Notes: generated by a model from the letters alone, not told the origin. 64,000 nucleotides of DNA from Hemicordylus capensis (GCF_027244095.1 NC_069670.1:17813320-17877319); one strand, 5' to 3'; positions 32,101-40,217 are shown, counted from the first letter of the stretch. Numbers and translations are program-made.

Positions 32101-35100
32101 ACACAAGCGCAGCCCTGCTGGATCAGGCCCAAGGAGGCCCAGCTAGTCCAGCATCCTGTTTCACACAGTGGCCCACCAGATAAGAAGACCATGAGGGAAA
32201 CAGGGAGGGCTGGAGCCGGGTTCTTTGAACCCATCCGCTCAATTCCAGCGACACCCCTGGGCCAGGACAGAACTTGGGTTCCAAACAGCTGCACCTGCTT
32301 TCCATCCGGCACAGACCCATAACCGGGGGCGGAGGGGGGCACGAGGGCAGGCTTGCTCCCCCCCCCAGATCTCCCCCCTCCCATTTTAACAAGCAAATAA
32401 TTTTTCAAATAACAGAATGTTGTCCGCACTAGGACCGGTGGGGGCCAGATAAGCTCCTCCCACAACTTTTGGGGGCTCCCCCCCAGTTGTTTAGGCTGGC
32501 TCTGGGCATGATCCTGCATTAATAACCTCCCCCCCCACCCTGAAAATTGTAAAAAAGAAAGACCAACCATGCCCTGGGTGCTTCCTAACACCCTGCATGT
32601 GCAAAAAGGTCTCCTCCACCTGTGCTCCTGCCTCATCAGGGCTAGCAGCAGCCTTGCCAAAGAAGCCCCTCGCTCCCCACCCAGCAAGCCCCTCCCTCTG
32701 CTCCCCAAAGCTAGGATGGACCTGGGCATTTCAGCAGAGACGCCCAGGGCTCGAGAGAGCGAGAGTGGACTGGCGCCCCAGCCACAAAACACCCGCCTGC
32801 TCATGGATTTAGAATACCTCCCGGCTCCACTCGCTCAGGCAGGCCAGCCCCCAAGCAGCTGTGTGGGGCAATCCCAGAAGGTGGCTGGGGTGCAGCATCT
32901 GGACGAGGCTCCAGGCCGTGAGAGATCTGGGGGTGGCACCTCCCGAATCACACAGCCCAGCGCTGGCCTCTGGGCCCACGGTGATCATCCAGAGAACTGG
33001 AAGAGCACTCCCAGAAGGGGCATTCAGCCCCACGCTGGAAACCCGGTGGTGGCCGGCCTGACACCCTGCCCCAATCCCCCAGGAGAGGGAATGCACCACA
33101 ATTCTATCTTCAAAGGCAACACAATGAGGAAGGCTCAGCTGTCGTGCACACGGGACAGGGCCTTCTCTGTGGCTGCCCCCAGACTCCAGAACGCTATTCG
33201 CTCCTCGGTCTCCATCACAGCTTTTAGAAAAAGTGTAAAATCTTGGCTTTTTGCCCAGGCATTTATTGGGTTCTCTGCTGCCGCTCTTTATAGTCTGTAC
33301 TGCTTTTATGCTTTTGTTTTAAATTTTTAATCAGATTTGTTTAATATTTTTTTTCACTTAATATTTTAATTGTGTCTTTTTGACCATCTTGTGTTTACAT
33401 TTTTTTGCTGTAAACCGCCTTGGGATTGCTTTAATGAAAGGCGGTATATAAATTTAACAATAAATAAAATAAAATAAAATAAACCCCTGGAGAACTTGGA
33501 AATCCCTGCCTGGGTGCAGCCTGGAGGGCAGGTCACACAGAGATGGGTTCTCTTGACCTTCTGTCTTTCCACCTCCCCCATTGGGGTTCCTGCCCTTCCT
33601 CCCTGGAGCAGCTCCGTTTTTAAGCAGTTGGCAACAGGGAGGTCTGCATTCCCCCACTCCTGCATTTGGGGCATGCTGGAAAGGGACTTCCAAAACCCTC
33701 TGCAGATATCCAGGTTATGACTCACCACCCGTCTCGGCACAGGCAGATTTTCTAGGGGTGTGTGTGTGTGTGTGTAACACAGCGCAGCCTGAGTGAGCAT
33801 CACAGAAGCAGCTGCAAACTCAGCTCGGCTCGCCCAAATCCGCCAGAAAAGCGCAACTTCCGCCAACTTAACCCATGTTTTTAAGACGGCTGTTGGGATC
33901 AGGTGTAACAGTGCGCCAAAGTTCCTGCTGCATCCCAGCAAGCGCTGAAATGGGGTGGGTGGGTGGGTTAGGATTTTAGTTCTTTAAAGGAATATTTATC
34001 TCTCGCTTCCCTGCTTTTTAAAGGTCTCCCAAAGGGGTGAACACATCTCAATACTGCCTAAAGAAGAGCTGGGTCTGTGAGCGAGTCCTCCTGCAACTTG
34101 TTCCCAGAAGTGGCTAAGCAGACGCCTCTTGAGAAGCCCACACGCGGGACAGGGGAACAGCAGCGCACCTGGCTGGCACTCAGAGGTAGATCACCACAGA
34201 ACATGGATGCTCCATCTTGCAGTCGCCACAGAACGGCCTCGCTTGGGTTCAGGTGGGAGGGAGCCCTTTCTAACAACAGCAACCAGGTTGATGTTGCTGG
34301 GAAGCCTACAAGCAAGCCTCAAAGGAGACGGCCATCCTCTAGGGCTTGTCCCCAGCATCTGGGGTTCAGGGTGCACTGCTGCTGAACATGGAGGTTTTCC
34401 CAATCTATTAAGCCGTATAGCAGCTGGTGGCCAGAACAGTTGAGAGAGAGAGAGATCTTGACTGAACATAAAGAAGCAGAGTCAAAGGAGAGCTAATTCA
34501 CAAGAGGTGCTCTTGAGGATGGACTGCCAAAGCCGAAAGCCACAGCACGATTCGGGGATGGAGTGAATCAAGAAGGTAAGAGAGCCCCCACTTCCAGCCC
34601 CCAAAGGATGGGAGGGGGGCATTTTTAGCTGGGATGGCTCAAGAGAGCCATCTCCACCCTGCAAGCCAGAGCCTCCTCCCCATTGCAAATGCAGTCTCTC
34701 AGCTGAGCCTGCCTCACAGGGCTGTTGTGAGGAGGAAAATGGGGCCGCCTTCAGCTCCTCGGAGGAAGGTCCGGATGCGAAATGGAGAGAACAAAGAATC
34801 TGAACACAGCCCTCCACCGCTGCCTTTCCTGGCCCCTCCCCACTTTCTCCTTCATCTGTCTTGTCCTGCGCCCCACCCCAGTTTGGCTTTGTCCTTTCTT
34901 GAGGATTGCAGCAAAGGCAAAGCTTCTCAATCTTGGTTCCCTAGAGGGTGTTGGACTACAATTCCCATCACCCCCAGCCACAATGGCCATCTGGGGACCC
35001 ACGTTTGAGAACCCCTGGATTCAAGAACTCTGTTGCCTCTTATAGAAGATCTGTTGAAAAATGAGCCTGGGATCGGGCCAATATAACCAGGGGTACAAAC

Positions 35101-36693
35101 CTCCACTTGGAACAGACCCAGTAGAATTACATAGGAACACAGGCAGCTACCATATACTGAGTCAGACCACTGGTATTGTCTTCACAGACTGGCAGCGGCT
35201 TCTCCAAGGTGGCAGGCAAGAGTCTCTCTCAGCCCTGTCTTGGAGATGCTGCCAGGGAGGGAACTTGGAACCTAGATGCAATTCCCAGAGCGGCTCCATC
35301 CCCTAAGGAGGGGAATCTCTTCCAGTGCTCACACTTCTAGTCTCCCATTCATAGGCAACCAGGGTGGACCATGCTTAGCTAAGGGGACCAGTCCTGCTTG
35401 CTACCACCAGACCAGCTCTCCTTTCTAAGCATCATCATCATCCATCATCATCATTATTATTACATCTATATCCTGCTCTTCCTCCAAGGAGCCCAGAGCG
35501 GTGTACTACATACTTAAGTTTCTCTTTCACAACAACCCTGTGAAGTAGGTTAGGCTGAGAGAGAAGTGACTGGCCCGTCTGCACAGACTACTGTGGGAAA
35601 GAGGATGCTGGATTCTTGGCCTGATTCAGAAGGACCCCTCATGGGTCCTTCTGCTCTGGTGTGTCTCCCCCAGAAGGACCATAGCCCCCCACCAAGACCT
35701 CTCCCAAACACCGGCTGAGCCCCGCTTTGGCCCCATGTGGGATGGACCTGGTTTCTCCAAATCAGAATTACAGGATGTAAACCATCTTCATTGACCACTT
35801 GTCGACCCCAGAGTCCTCGATGGGGTTGTCAGGGCAAAAGGGGTGAGAAAATGGCACCTTGTCCCCCAAGGACTCACAATCTGGGTGTGGGGGGGGGGAG
35901 AAACTAAGCAAAGCCCACCAAGGAGAGACCAGCTGGAGAAGATGCTCTGCTGGGCTGATCAGGGAGCTTCTCTCCCGCTGCGAAGGAGGAGCCATCCCTC
36001 TCCACCAAGGGGCCCCACCAGTAGGGATCATCTCTCCCACCAAAAGTGGCCAAGGCAAAGCCAGGAGCCACAGCCACCCAGCACCTTCTTCTCCCTCCCT
36101 CTTGGGTGCCCCAAACACCCCCACTGCGGCCAGCCCCCTCATCGGAAGGGAGAGGGAGGCGGGGGCTCATCATCATCACCGCCGCAACCCTGGAGCCTCT
36201 TCTTGCTCCCAAGACGGCTCCAGTCGCTGCCACAGGACGACTCCGGAGCAAGCGCTTGGAAGTGCCTGACTGCTTTTCTCAGCCCCCCCCCCCCGCCCCC
36301 GCGCCAGGCCACCCCACAGTATTTCGCGCCGGGCAGCCGCCGAGTAGCCGTGGAGTCTCCTCGCTTAAGTTAGAACGCTGGGCAACCTTACACACACACA
36401 CACACACACACCCTCTCTCTATATCTATATCTAGCTCGACCCCAGACTGAGCGCAAGCACATGGTGGCAGCAGGTTCCTTTTACGCACCGCCGGCGGCCT
36501 GAGTCACCTTCTATTTCTTCACCCCGGCCGCCGCCCGCAACCCTTGACTCAGCCCTTCCCAGAGATCTCGGGCGGGGGGGGGGGCGGCGGCCAGGGAGAA
36601 GCGGCCCCGCAGGAGAGGCTCACCCAGCGCCTTCAGCAGCTCCTCGAAGTTCTCCGAACTCTTCATCTTCCAGTTGCCGGAGAAATTGGGCAT
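20096..36693 (-). CDS. CRABP2: Cellular retinoic acid binding protein 2, complete coding region
   Basis: An intracellular lipid-binding protein that binds all-trans retinoic acid and hands it to RAR in the nucleus. Four exons (36624-36693, 24300-24478, 21241-21357, 20096-20146) total 417 nt, giving 138 residues, the family length, with the usual exon sizes. It starts [20 protein letters not shown]. The carboxylate-binding residues R112, R133 and Y135 (crystal numbers 111, 132, 134) are present. So is the basic patch K21, R30, K31 reported as the ligand-dependent nuclear localisation signal. Q75, P81 and K102, reported as the RAR-contact residues that differ in CRABP1, match CRABP2, as does [19 protein letters not shown]. 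Intron 1 is 12.1 kb, intron 2 2.9 kb and intron 3 1.1 kb, all repeat-invaded. The promoter is CpG-rich with no TATA box seen. The gene is convergent with the DNAJA-like gene. Confidence 0.97.
20309..20613 (-). repeat. 5S-tRNA composite SINE in CRABP2 intron 3
   Basis: Tail TCCTTTGGTCCATCTAGCTG near 20340 and head GTGGTCTCCCATCCAAAGGC near 20525, so it lies in the same orientation as CRABP2 transcription. It is diverged from the consensus. An oppositely oriented copy lies 230 bp away. Confidence 0.82.
20846..21160 (+). repeat. 5S-tRNA composite SINE in CRABP2 intron 3, inverted relative to its neighbour
   Basis: Full-length plus-strand copy. The head is GGCTAAGCAGGGTCCACCC, clearly similar to the 5S rRNA internal promoter region GCTAAGCAGGGTC. 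The tRNA part is GAAGAGCACCTGTCTGC and AGGTTCCCTCCC, and the tail is GAGCTAGATGGACCGAGGG then CAGCTTCCTATG. Confidence 0.88.
21165..21232. repeat. Palindromic MITE arm abutting the CRABP2 exon 3 donor
   Basis: GTACAACTTGGGCTCTCCAG then TTGTTGGACTACAACTCCC and ATCATCCCATCAGTGG: one arm of the palindromic hAT-like family. It ends at about 21232, next to the minus-strand donor at 21235-21240. Confidence 0.65.
21241..21357 (-). CDS. CRABP2: CRABP2 coding exon 3
   Basis: 117 nt, phase 0 at both ends, encoding [20 protein letters not shown] and [20 protein letters not shown]112 in GWSRE is a retinoic-acid contact. The donor is GTAAGG, and a decayed MITE fragment begins within about 10 bp of it on the intron side. 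Confidence 0.97.
21755..22060 (-). repeat. Interspersed repeat C in CRABP2 intron 2
   Basis: Reverse copy: CCAACAGTGGCCAACCAGAAG, GTAGACTGCCTCTCAACACGG, ATTAATAGACCTCTCCTCC, AAGCTATCTAAGCCACCAC and CTTGTGGCAGGCGTTCATGG. The order matches other C copies read in reverse. Confidence 0.65.
22841..23212. mobile_element. hAT-type MITE with internal foldback, CRABP2 intron 2
   Basis: Ends are CAGGGGTCAGCAACC and, reversed, CAGGGGTCGGAAACC. The flanks CTCCAAAC (22833-22840) and CTCAAAAC (23213-23220) are an 8-bp target duplication with one mismatch. Inside, 22966-23009 and 23041-23081 are near-perfect inverted repeats of about 41 bp around a 31-nt loop. Confidence 0.82.
23213..24299. other. CRABP2 intron 2 remainder
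   Basis: No repeat or exon is recognised. An unusual low-CpG-decay stretch lies at 23510-23720 with many CG dinucleotides (ACCACGAACCCCAG, TCGTATCGCAGCGATTC, CCGAAACGAGGC). Its nature is unknown. Confidence 0.4.
24300..24478 (-). CDS. CRABP2: CRABP2 coding exon 2
   Basis: The acceptor (TCTTTGCAG) and GTGAGG donor flank 179 nt. The exon encodes [18 protein letters not shown], the strand pair [16 protein letters not shown] and [14 protein letters not shown]. The region is nearly identical to human CRABP2; visible changes are small (DGES for EGDT). Confidence 0.97.
25015..25185 (-). repeat. Interspersed repeat C, CRABP2 intron 1
   Basis: Reverse copy with AGCCCTGCTGGATCAGGCCC, AATCCTGTTTCCCACAGTAG and GGCATTCAGAGGCATCCTG. 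Confidence 0.75.
25294..25586 (-). repeat. 5S-tRNA composite SINE, CRABP2 intron 1
   Basis: Reverse copy running from GCATAGGAAGCTGCCATAC to CCACAAGACCAGCTCTCCT. Little diverged from the window consensus, apart from a short gap in the 5S head. Confidence 0.88.
25587..27085. other. CRABP2 intron 1 segment without gene
   Basis: Contains a TC-rich run near 26500-26530. An old L2-like terminus at about 26535-26625 reads AAGACTGTGAGTCTGCAGAC, GGGACGTG and CACTTAATAAATGAC. The block 26640-26880 is non-repetitive and relatively AT-rich (AAGAATATATTTCTTAGTC, GATAAATAGCTACATAATTGG) and could be regulatory. 25850-26150 is CpG-rich without recognisable coding. Confidence 0.45.
27086..27362 (+). repeat. 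tRNA-derived Sauria-type SINE split by an L2-like insert
   Basis: A box CTCGATGGTAGAGCATC and B box AGGTTCAATCCCTGG lie at 27100-27160. The body stops at about 27218, an L2/CR1-like fragment (TTTATACACCGCCTGTCTCC, CTAGGCGGTTCAC, reverse orientation) fills 27219-27305, and the SINE tail resumes (CAATACTGAGCTAGACACATC). AGAGT flanks the insert on both sides. Confidence 0.75.
27409..27584 (+). repeat. tRNA-derived Sauria-type SINE
   Basis: A box CCTCAGTGGCAGAGCATC. The B box is partly deleted (AAAGGTCCCTGGCAGC). Body GCTGGGAGAGATGCCTGCC and tail ACTAGATGGACCAAGGGTC. Confidence 0.85.
28330..28571. mobile_element. MITE with TACCGTATTTACC-type inverted ends
   Basis: Left end TATCGTATTTACCTGAATCC; right end, reversed, TACCGTATTTACCCGAATTG. 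Subterminal repeats GTCTTAAATTCAGAGTCCT occur twice (about 28400 and 28530). No transposase is visible. Superfamily not assigned. Confidence 0.7.
28573..28770 (+). repeat. L2/CR1-like LINE 3' end
   Basis: Matches 58915-59120 in order: AGCAGGGGTGGAGCAACTG, CAGCCCCAGCAGAGCATCCC, TCCCATGGCTGTTGCTGCTG, AAACGGTATATAAAATTTC. It ends in a TAGTAGTAG run. Confidence 0.7.
29060..29440. other. Non-repetitive AT-rich block in CRABP2 intron 1, candidate enhancer
   Basis: No repeat signature. Sequence words include ACTGATTACAAGATGTGAAC, GAGATTGTAATTTTATTAGG and AAATAAAATGAAATAAC, unusual for this GC-rich intron. A perfect 10-bp stem hairpin (GGGCCTGGAG at 29390-29399, CTCCAGGCCC at 29405-29414, 5-nt loop) lies at its end. 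Regulatory function is inference. Confidence 0.35.
29524..29976 (+). repeat. 5S-tRNA composite SINE with intact pol III boxes, split by repeat C
   Basis: Head CTAAGCAAGGTCTGCCCTGG, A box CCGTAGCTCAGTGGAAGAGC, B box CCAGGTTCAATCCTGGC, tail GAGCTAGGTGGAGCAAGGGC. A repeat C fragment (29707-29874) separates AGGCAGGGCT from GGGAAAGACTCC. The tRNA part is the best preserved among the 5S-headed copies. Confidence 0.85.
29707..29874 (-). repeat. Interspersed repeat C nested in a SINE
   Basis: Starts AAGAACATAAGAACAGCCC and ends TTGAGAGGCATCCT on the plus strand, with CAGCATCCTGTTTCCCACAG in the middle. It sits between two halves of one SINE, so it inserted later. Confidence 0.8.
29990..32040. other. 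CRABP2 intron 1 segment with microsatellites
   Basis: No exon is recognised. Simple repeats are (TTC)n at 31187-31216 and (CA)n at 31502-31529. Several C or G runs occur (30390-30401, 30677-30688, 30811-30820). Two related blocks, at about 31540-31640 and 31850-31920, share GGCT.GTCTTTCACC.CCTCCCA and may be an old local duplication. Confidence 0.5.
32041..32259. mobile_element. hAT-like MITE (GTAGCTA family) interrupted by repeat C
   Basis: Ends CAGGGGTGTCGCTAGGGG and CCAGCGACACCCCTG are inverted repeats. A repeat C fragment (about 32098-32195, CAGCCCTGCTGGATCAGGCC) is inserted in its middle. The distal half resumes with the family's TTCTTTGAACCCATCC. Confidence 0.75.
32880..33480 (+). repeat. 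L2/CR1-like LINE, ORF2 C-terminus and 3' UTR
   Basis: An open stretch at about 33108-33330 reads [20 protein letters not shown] then [17 protein letters not shown]. This is the typical C-terminal end of L2/CR1-clade ORF2 (family pattern [16 protein letters not shown]). The tail GTAAACCGCCTTGGGATTGC, AAAGGCGGTATATAAATTT and an AAAAT microsatellite end it at about 33480. It is 5'-truncated. The upstream boundary is approximate. Confidence 0.8.
33481..34913. other. CRABP2 intron 1 segment, little recognised
   Basis: Holds a (TG)n microsatellite at 33758-33775 and a short tRNA-SINE-like fragment at about 34690-34770 (CTGCCTCACAGGGCTGTTGTG). No exon is recognised. Confidence 0.5.
34914..35022. 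mobile_element. Palindromic hAT-like MITE, one arm shortened
   Basis: AAGCTTCTCAATCTTGGTTCC, GTTGGACTACAATTCCCATC, then CCACAATGGCCATCTGGGG and ACGTTTGAGAACCCCTGG. The ends are inverted repeats of the TTCTCAA..TTGG type. Confidence 0.7.
35129..35422 (-). repeat. 5S-tRNA composite SINE
   Basis: Reverse copy from ACATAGGAACACAGGCAGC to CCAGACCAGCTCTCCT. It has lost CCATCTAGCTCAG from the tail. It inserted near, or was followed by, the SINE G fragment at 35440. Confidence 0.88.
35440..35580 (-). repeat. tRNA-derived SINE G, truncated
   Basis: Reverse copy: ATTATTATTACATCTATATCC, TGCTCTTCCTCCAAGGAGCC, CACAACAACCCTGTGAAGTAG and GGCTGAGAGAGAAGTGACTG. It stops before the tRNA-like head. Confidence 0.8.
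35581..36480. other. CRABP2 intron 1, promoter-proximal
   Basis: Increasingly GC-rich toward exon 1. A (CA)n run lies at 36390-36411, followed by (CT) and TATC repeats to about 36432. No exon is recognised. Confidence 0.5.
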
Positions 36694-37070
36694 CTTGGCG
36701 GGGAGGGAGGCGGGCAGGGCGGCTGGGCTTCAGGGCGCGCAGGTGGCGCTTCTGCTGCCTCCAGTCCTGGGGCAAGAGGAGGAAGGCGGCGGCGGCGGCG
36801 AGCAGGATCCGGCCGGCAGCAGGTAAGCGCGCTCAGCCCCTCCAGGGAAGAGAAAGGCAGGCGCCTGCTGCAGCTGCCCTCTGCCTCGCCTCCGCCAGAC
36901 TGCTGGGTCCCTCTGGCCGGCTGGAGCGCTCCTGCTGCTCCGGCGCAACCCTGCAGCCAGAGAATGAATGGGAGAAGCGGCCGCTCCTTCTTCTCGCAAT
37001 CCCTCGCTCTCTCCCTCTGGCTGCTGCTAGGTTCCCCCTTATGTGCCTTCTCCTCCCCATCTAGCCCCTC
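36480..37070. promoter_or_regulatory. CRABP2: CpG-rich CRABP2 promoter / exon 1 region
   Basis: Dense CG dinucleotides surround exon 1 (GCCGCCGGCGGCC-like runs at 36488-36540, GGCGGCGGCGGCGGCGAGC near 36785). No TATA box is visible upstream of the ATG on the minus strand. Two AP-1-type sites lie inside intron 1: TGAGTCA at 36500-36506 and TGACTCA at 36545-36551. The transcription start is not determinable from sequence. Confidence 0.6.
36624..36693 (-). CDS. CRABP2: CRABP2 coding exon 1
   Basis: ATG at 36693-36691 opens [10 protein letters not shown] and the exon ends ELLKALG in phase 1 at a GTGAGCC donor. This start is chosen because MPNFSG is invariant in CRABPs and the joined length equals the family length. 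Confidence 0.97.
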
Positions 37071-38428
37071 CTCTGCCCCATTGCCTTTGGGAGGAGAGAG
37101 AGAGAGGCGTAGCAACACGGTCCACACCCACACGCCCCCCAAACAAGCCCTTCCATCCAGGCCCACCTGGTCGACTCCCGCTGTCTGACCCTTTCGCCAA
37201 GGAAGGATGTCGCCGCCCTCCTCCTCCACTCCACCTTGCTGGGGCTGCTGCGAGGTTCTGCCTGGCGGGCTGAGATCCCTGGATTCAGCGTGGTCCTGCT
37301 CTGTCTGGCTCTACCTCCCTCCCTCGTGAACTTTAACAATCGTCCGCTCCTAAACTCCGCTCTGGCACTCCACGTCTGCTTCCAGAAAAAACAGCGCCCA
37401 TCTGCCTGGACGCTGCCTGTTTTGATGGCGGGGTGTGTGTGTGCGGGCGGAGATAAATCGGTTTGGAAGCACAAGGTGTGCCAGGCCCTTGCGCACTGGA
37501 GCCATAAACCACAGAGCGGAACTGGAGACAAGTGGCCGGCAAAACTGACAAAGAGTGTGGTTGTGGCCCCTTAAAGACTTGATGTATTGGAAACTGAACC
37601 CTGGAGCAACTTTTAATGGCTTCAGCTGGGCTCTCATCATAGCAGTGTGGCGATCTCGGAAGGTTGTATGGGAGAGAGATCGCGGTGGGTTCTCTAGAGT
37701 GAGACAGTGACGTGGTTTCCTGCGTGTGGACGGTGGCATGTGCGGGAACGGAGGCCGAGGGAAAGGCCAGTCATCCAAGCAAGGGATGTCAGCAGCTGGT
37801 CAGATACATCGTCTCCGCCATCCCTCAGTAGACCAGTTTGCATGGAGGGCTGGAAGAGGACAAGGCCATCTTATGATGAGCACTTCACTGAGATGGGATT
37901 TGAAGCCCGGATTTTCCATGCTCTTCCGAACCACTATGCGATGCCAGATCCTCATCCTTTTAACTTTTTATCAGTACTGCTTCTCTGTATATAGAAGCCT
38001 TCTCCAACGCACGGCCACAAAGCAGAACTGGAGAAGAGGGTACCCCCAGCCCTACAACAGCCCTCCTGCTACAGGGCTGGCAGGTGGGGTGGTGGTGGGA
38101 TTGGCCCAGTTCATGTGTCTAGAACTCACTGAACTAACCCAACTGACACACACACCCCTCTGATGCCCAGCGTGGATTTATGCCCACTCAGCGACTTCTG
38201 CAGCGTGGTGTAAGGTGCTGAAATGGGAGAGGAGAGCAGGGTATTCATAGGAAGGAAGGATGAGTTGAAGAGACCTTTGAGATCTGCAGAATGAAAGAAC
38301 CCCTAGCTAGTGCCCAGTGTCGTCTTAAAGCTGCACTTCTGCAATTTGTGTTTCTCTTCACAATGTGCCCCGTATCTCCAGTGGTGATGCCAAGGAAGGA
38401 AGGAGGGACGGACGGATGGACAGACGGA
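37071..38428. other. CRABP2 upstream DNA, no gene recognised
   Basis: CpG content falls gradually. No repeat family is clear until a GGAC/GGAA-rich simple tract at 38392-38430. Open frames here overlap on both strands and carry no recognised domain. Confidence 0.45.
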
Positions 38429-38570
38429 CGTAGCTAGGGGAGAGGGGGCCTGTGTTCACCCCATTCCCTGGCGGCCCCTAGGAGTGAGGGAGATGATGAA
38501 GAAAATAGGGAGGGGTGGAGCTGTGGGGCCCAGGTTCTTTGAACCCATCCACAATTATAGCTACACCCCA
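38429..38570. mobile_element. hAT-like MITE, GTAGCTA family
   Basis: GTAGCTAGGGGAGAGGGGGC at the left and ATTATAGCTACACCCC at the right. GGAAGGAAGG follows on the right and GGAAGGAAGGAGGG precedes the simple tract on the left, so the target duplication may have seeded the tract. Confidence 0.72.
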
Positions 38571-38599
38571 GGAAGGAAGGCAATAAATAAATAAATTTC

Positions 38600-39110
38600 A
38601 GGGCCTGTTACACACATTGACGTTCTGCATTTTCCATCACGGATTGCGTGTCCAATTTCCTCTGTTTTGCCCCCAAATAACTATGAAAGTAATGATTGAT
38701 GAACTGACACATCTGCGTCAAGAAACGGGCATGCAGTTAATTTGGACATGACTTATTAGGAACATATTCAGTTTTTTAAAAAAATTTAAATAATCTTCAA
38801 CCAGCACTGAACTCTATCAGTTAAGACAAGTCAGAGGAGCTGGAATTAAAGGGCAGACTTGCTGTGTCAGCAGATTCATGCCCAGGATGGGATGCACCAA
38901 TTTCCAAGCCAGCTCCGTGCCAAGGAACGTGACGTGATGCCAGAACTGCAACCAGACACTCCTGGCATGATTTATTTTCAGGACCGGAATCTTCAAATTA
39001 GACAGGGGCTGCTCAGAGCAGGAATTAGTCCAACATTTGCATTTTGGGTCGACGTGCCCAAAATGCATGTTGATTTGGATTTGGAATCATGCCCATTCAA
39101 ATGAAGTTGG
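38600..39110. other. Non-repetitive AT-rich block 2 kb upstream of CRABP2, candidate enhancer
   Basis: About 500 bp with homeobox- and octamer-like words: GAAAGTAATGATTGATGAAC, GCAGTTAATTTGGACATGAC, CATGATTTATTTTCAGG, CAACATTTGCATTTTGGG and CCCATTCAAATGAAG. No repeat or coding signature is seen. Confidence 0.4.
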
Positions 39111-39743
39111 GTGTTGTTGTTTTTTTAAAAATTAAAGTTGACTTAGTTGTGCAAAAAACATGGGTAACCTTTGGATTGGCACATTTCCTCCCAGGCAAGC
39201 TCTGTGTGTGTATGCCAGTGGGGAGGGGGGAGGGTATTCAGCAACCTCCAAAAGGGATGTGTCCTCACCTGCCCAGGTTCCAACGTGGGTCGCCCGGGGA
39301 GTGCTTTGGGGAGGCAGAAAGTGCCAGAGCTGCTGATTTCCTACCTGGCCGTCCCTTTGAGCTGGAGGAGCAATTCTCTGGTTATGTAGCACTGCTTGGG
39401 CATTTGGAGCCTTCCAAGAGATTTGGACGTAGCACGGCAAAGGGCCCTTTCAGAAGGGTTTTCCAAAGCATGAGGAAACCGAGGGCCCGATTCCCTTCAC
39501 CTGTGGGCTGGGTCACTTTGACTTGGGACTGGTTCTCACCGGTCTGGCCTTCCTCTCACAAAGGGAATCATCTGATCGAGGGTCAAAAAAGCACACAGGT
39601 TACATCAGAGTTTCCCAAACCTCGCCCAGATAACACCAGCCCATCAAAAACAGCCGCTGTGGGGGACGTGCAGCTCTGCCATTTCTACCAACACCCAGTC
39701 CACTCCTGGGCTCAATTCAAAGCACTGGTTATCGCCTTTCAAG

Positions 39744-39866
39744 CAGGGCTGAGCAACTCTGACCTTCCAGCTGCTGTTGGACTACATCTCCCATCATCCC
39801 TGACTATTGTGACTGAGGATGATGGTAACCCAGCAGGAGCTGGAGGGCCAAGGTCGTGCAGCCCTG
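39744..39866. mobile_element. Palindromic hAT-like MITE nested in a LINE
   Basis: Ends CAGGGCTGAGCAACTCTGACC and GGTCGTGCAGCCCTG are inverted repeats. Flanks CTTTCAAG and CTTGAAAG suggest an 8-bp target duplication with two changes. Confidence 0.78.
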
Positions 39867-40217
39867 CTTGAAAGCCTTAAGCTGTCTGGGATACTTAAAG
39901 GACTGGATCCTAAACGATACCTAGAGGCCCCTTTTGATGTGCTGCACTGAGCCTGTGGAACTCCTTGCTCCAGGACATCTGTCTGGCTCTCACTGTGATG
40001 CTTTCTTAGCAGATTTCTGTTGTTTTGGCCAGTCTTTGGTCTGATCAGATTTCCCCTGCCTTTTATGGTCTGTAATTGATTTGGGCTTTATCTGTTCATC
40101 TTCTCTGCTGATCCTTGTTCTGTTCTCATGTTTGTTGTGTTTGGGGCTGATTGCTTTTAAACTCTGATGTCAAGGCTGGATGATATATTTTAGCAACAAG
40201 AGACAGCGGCAAATTTT

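Noticed and set aside
32052-32804. 250-codon minus-strand open frame
   Set aside because: It spans a MITE and a repeat C fragment and ends in low-complexity DNA; compositional.
20096-36693. Calling the gene CRABP1 because of the DNAJA4-like neighbour
   Set aside because: [35 protein letters not shown] and K102 match CRABP2; CRABP1 has GVNAMLRKVAV and DGRKC.
36544-37229. Long overlapping frames upstream of CRABP2 exon 1 on both strands
   Set aside because: These are expected in a CpG island; only the CRABP2 exon 1 frame is supported by homology.
37726-38163. 145-codon plus-strand frame upstream of CRABP2
   Set aside because: No recognisable domain, no splice context and codon-like composition no different from the other strand.
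39089-39871. 260-codon plus-strand open frame
   Set aside because: It starts in candidate regulatory sequence and its end is LINE plus MITE; no domain. Only the LINE-derived part is meaningful.
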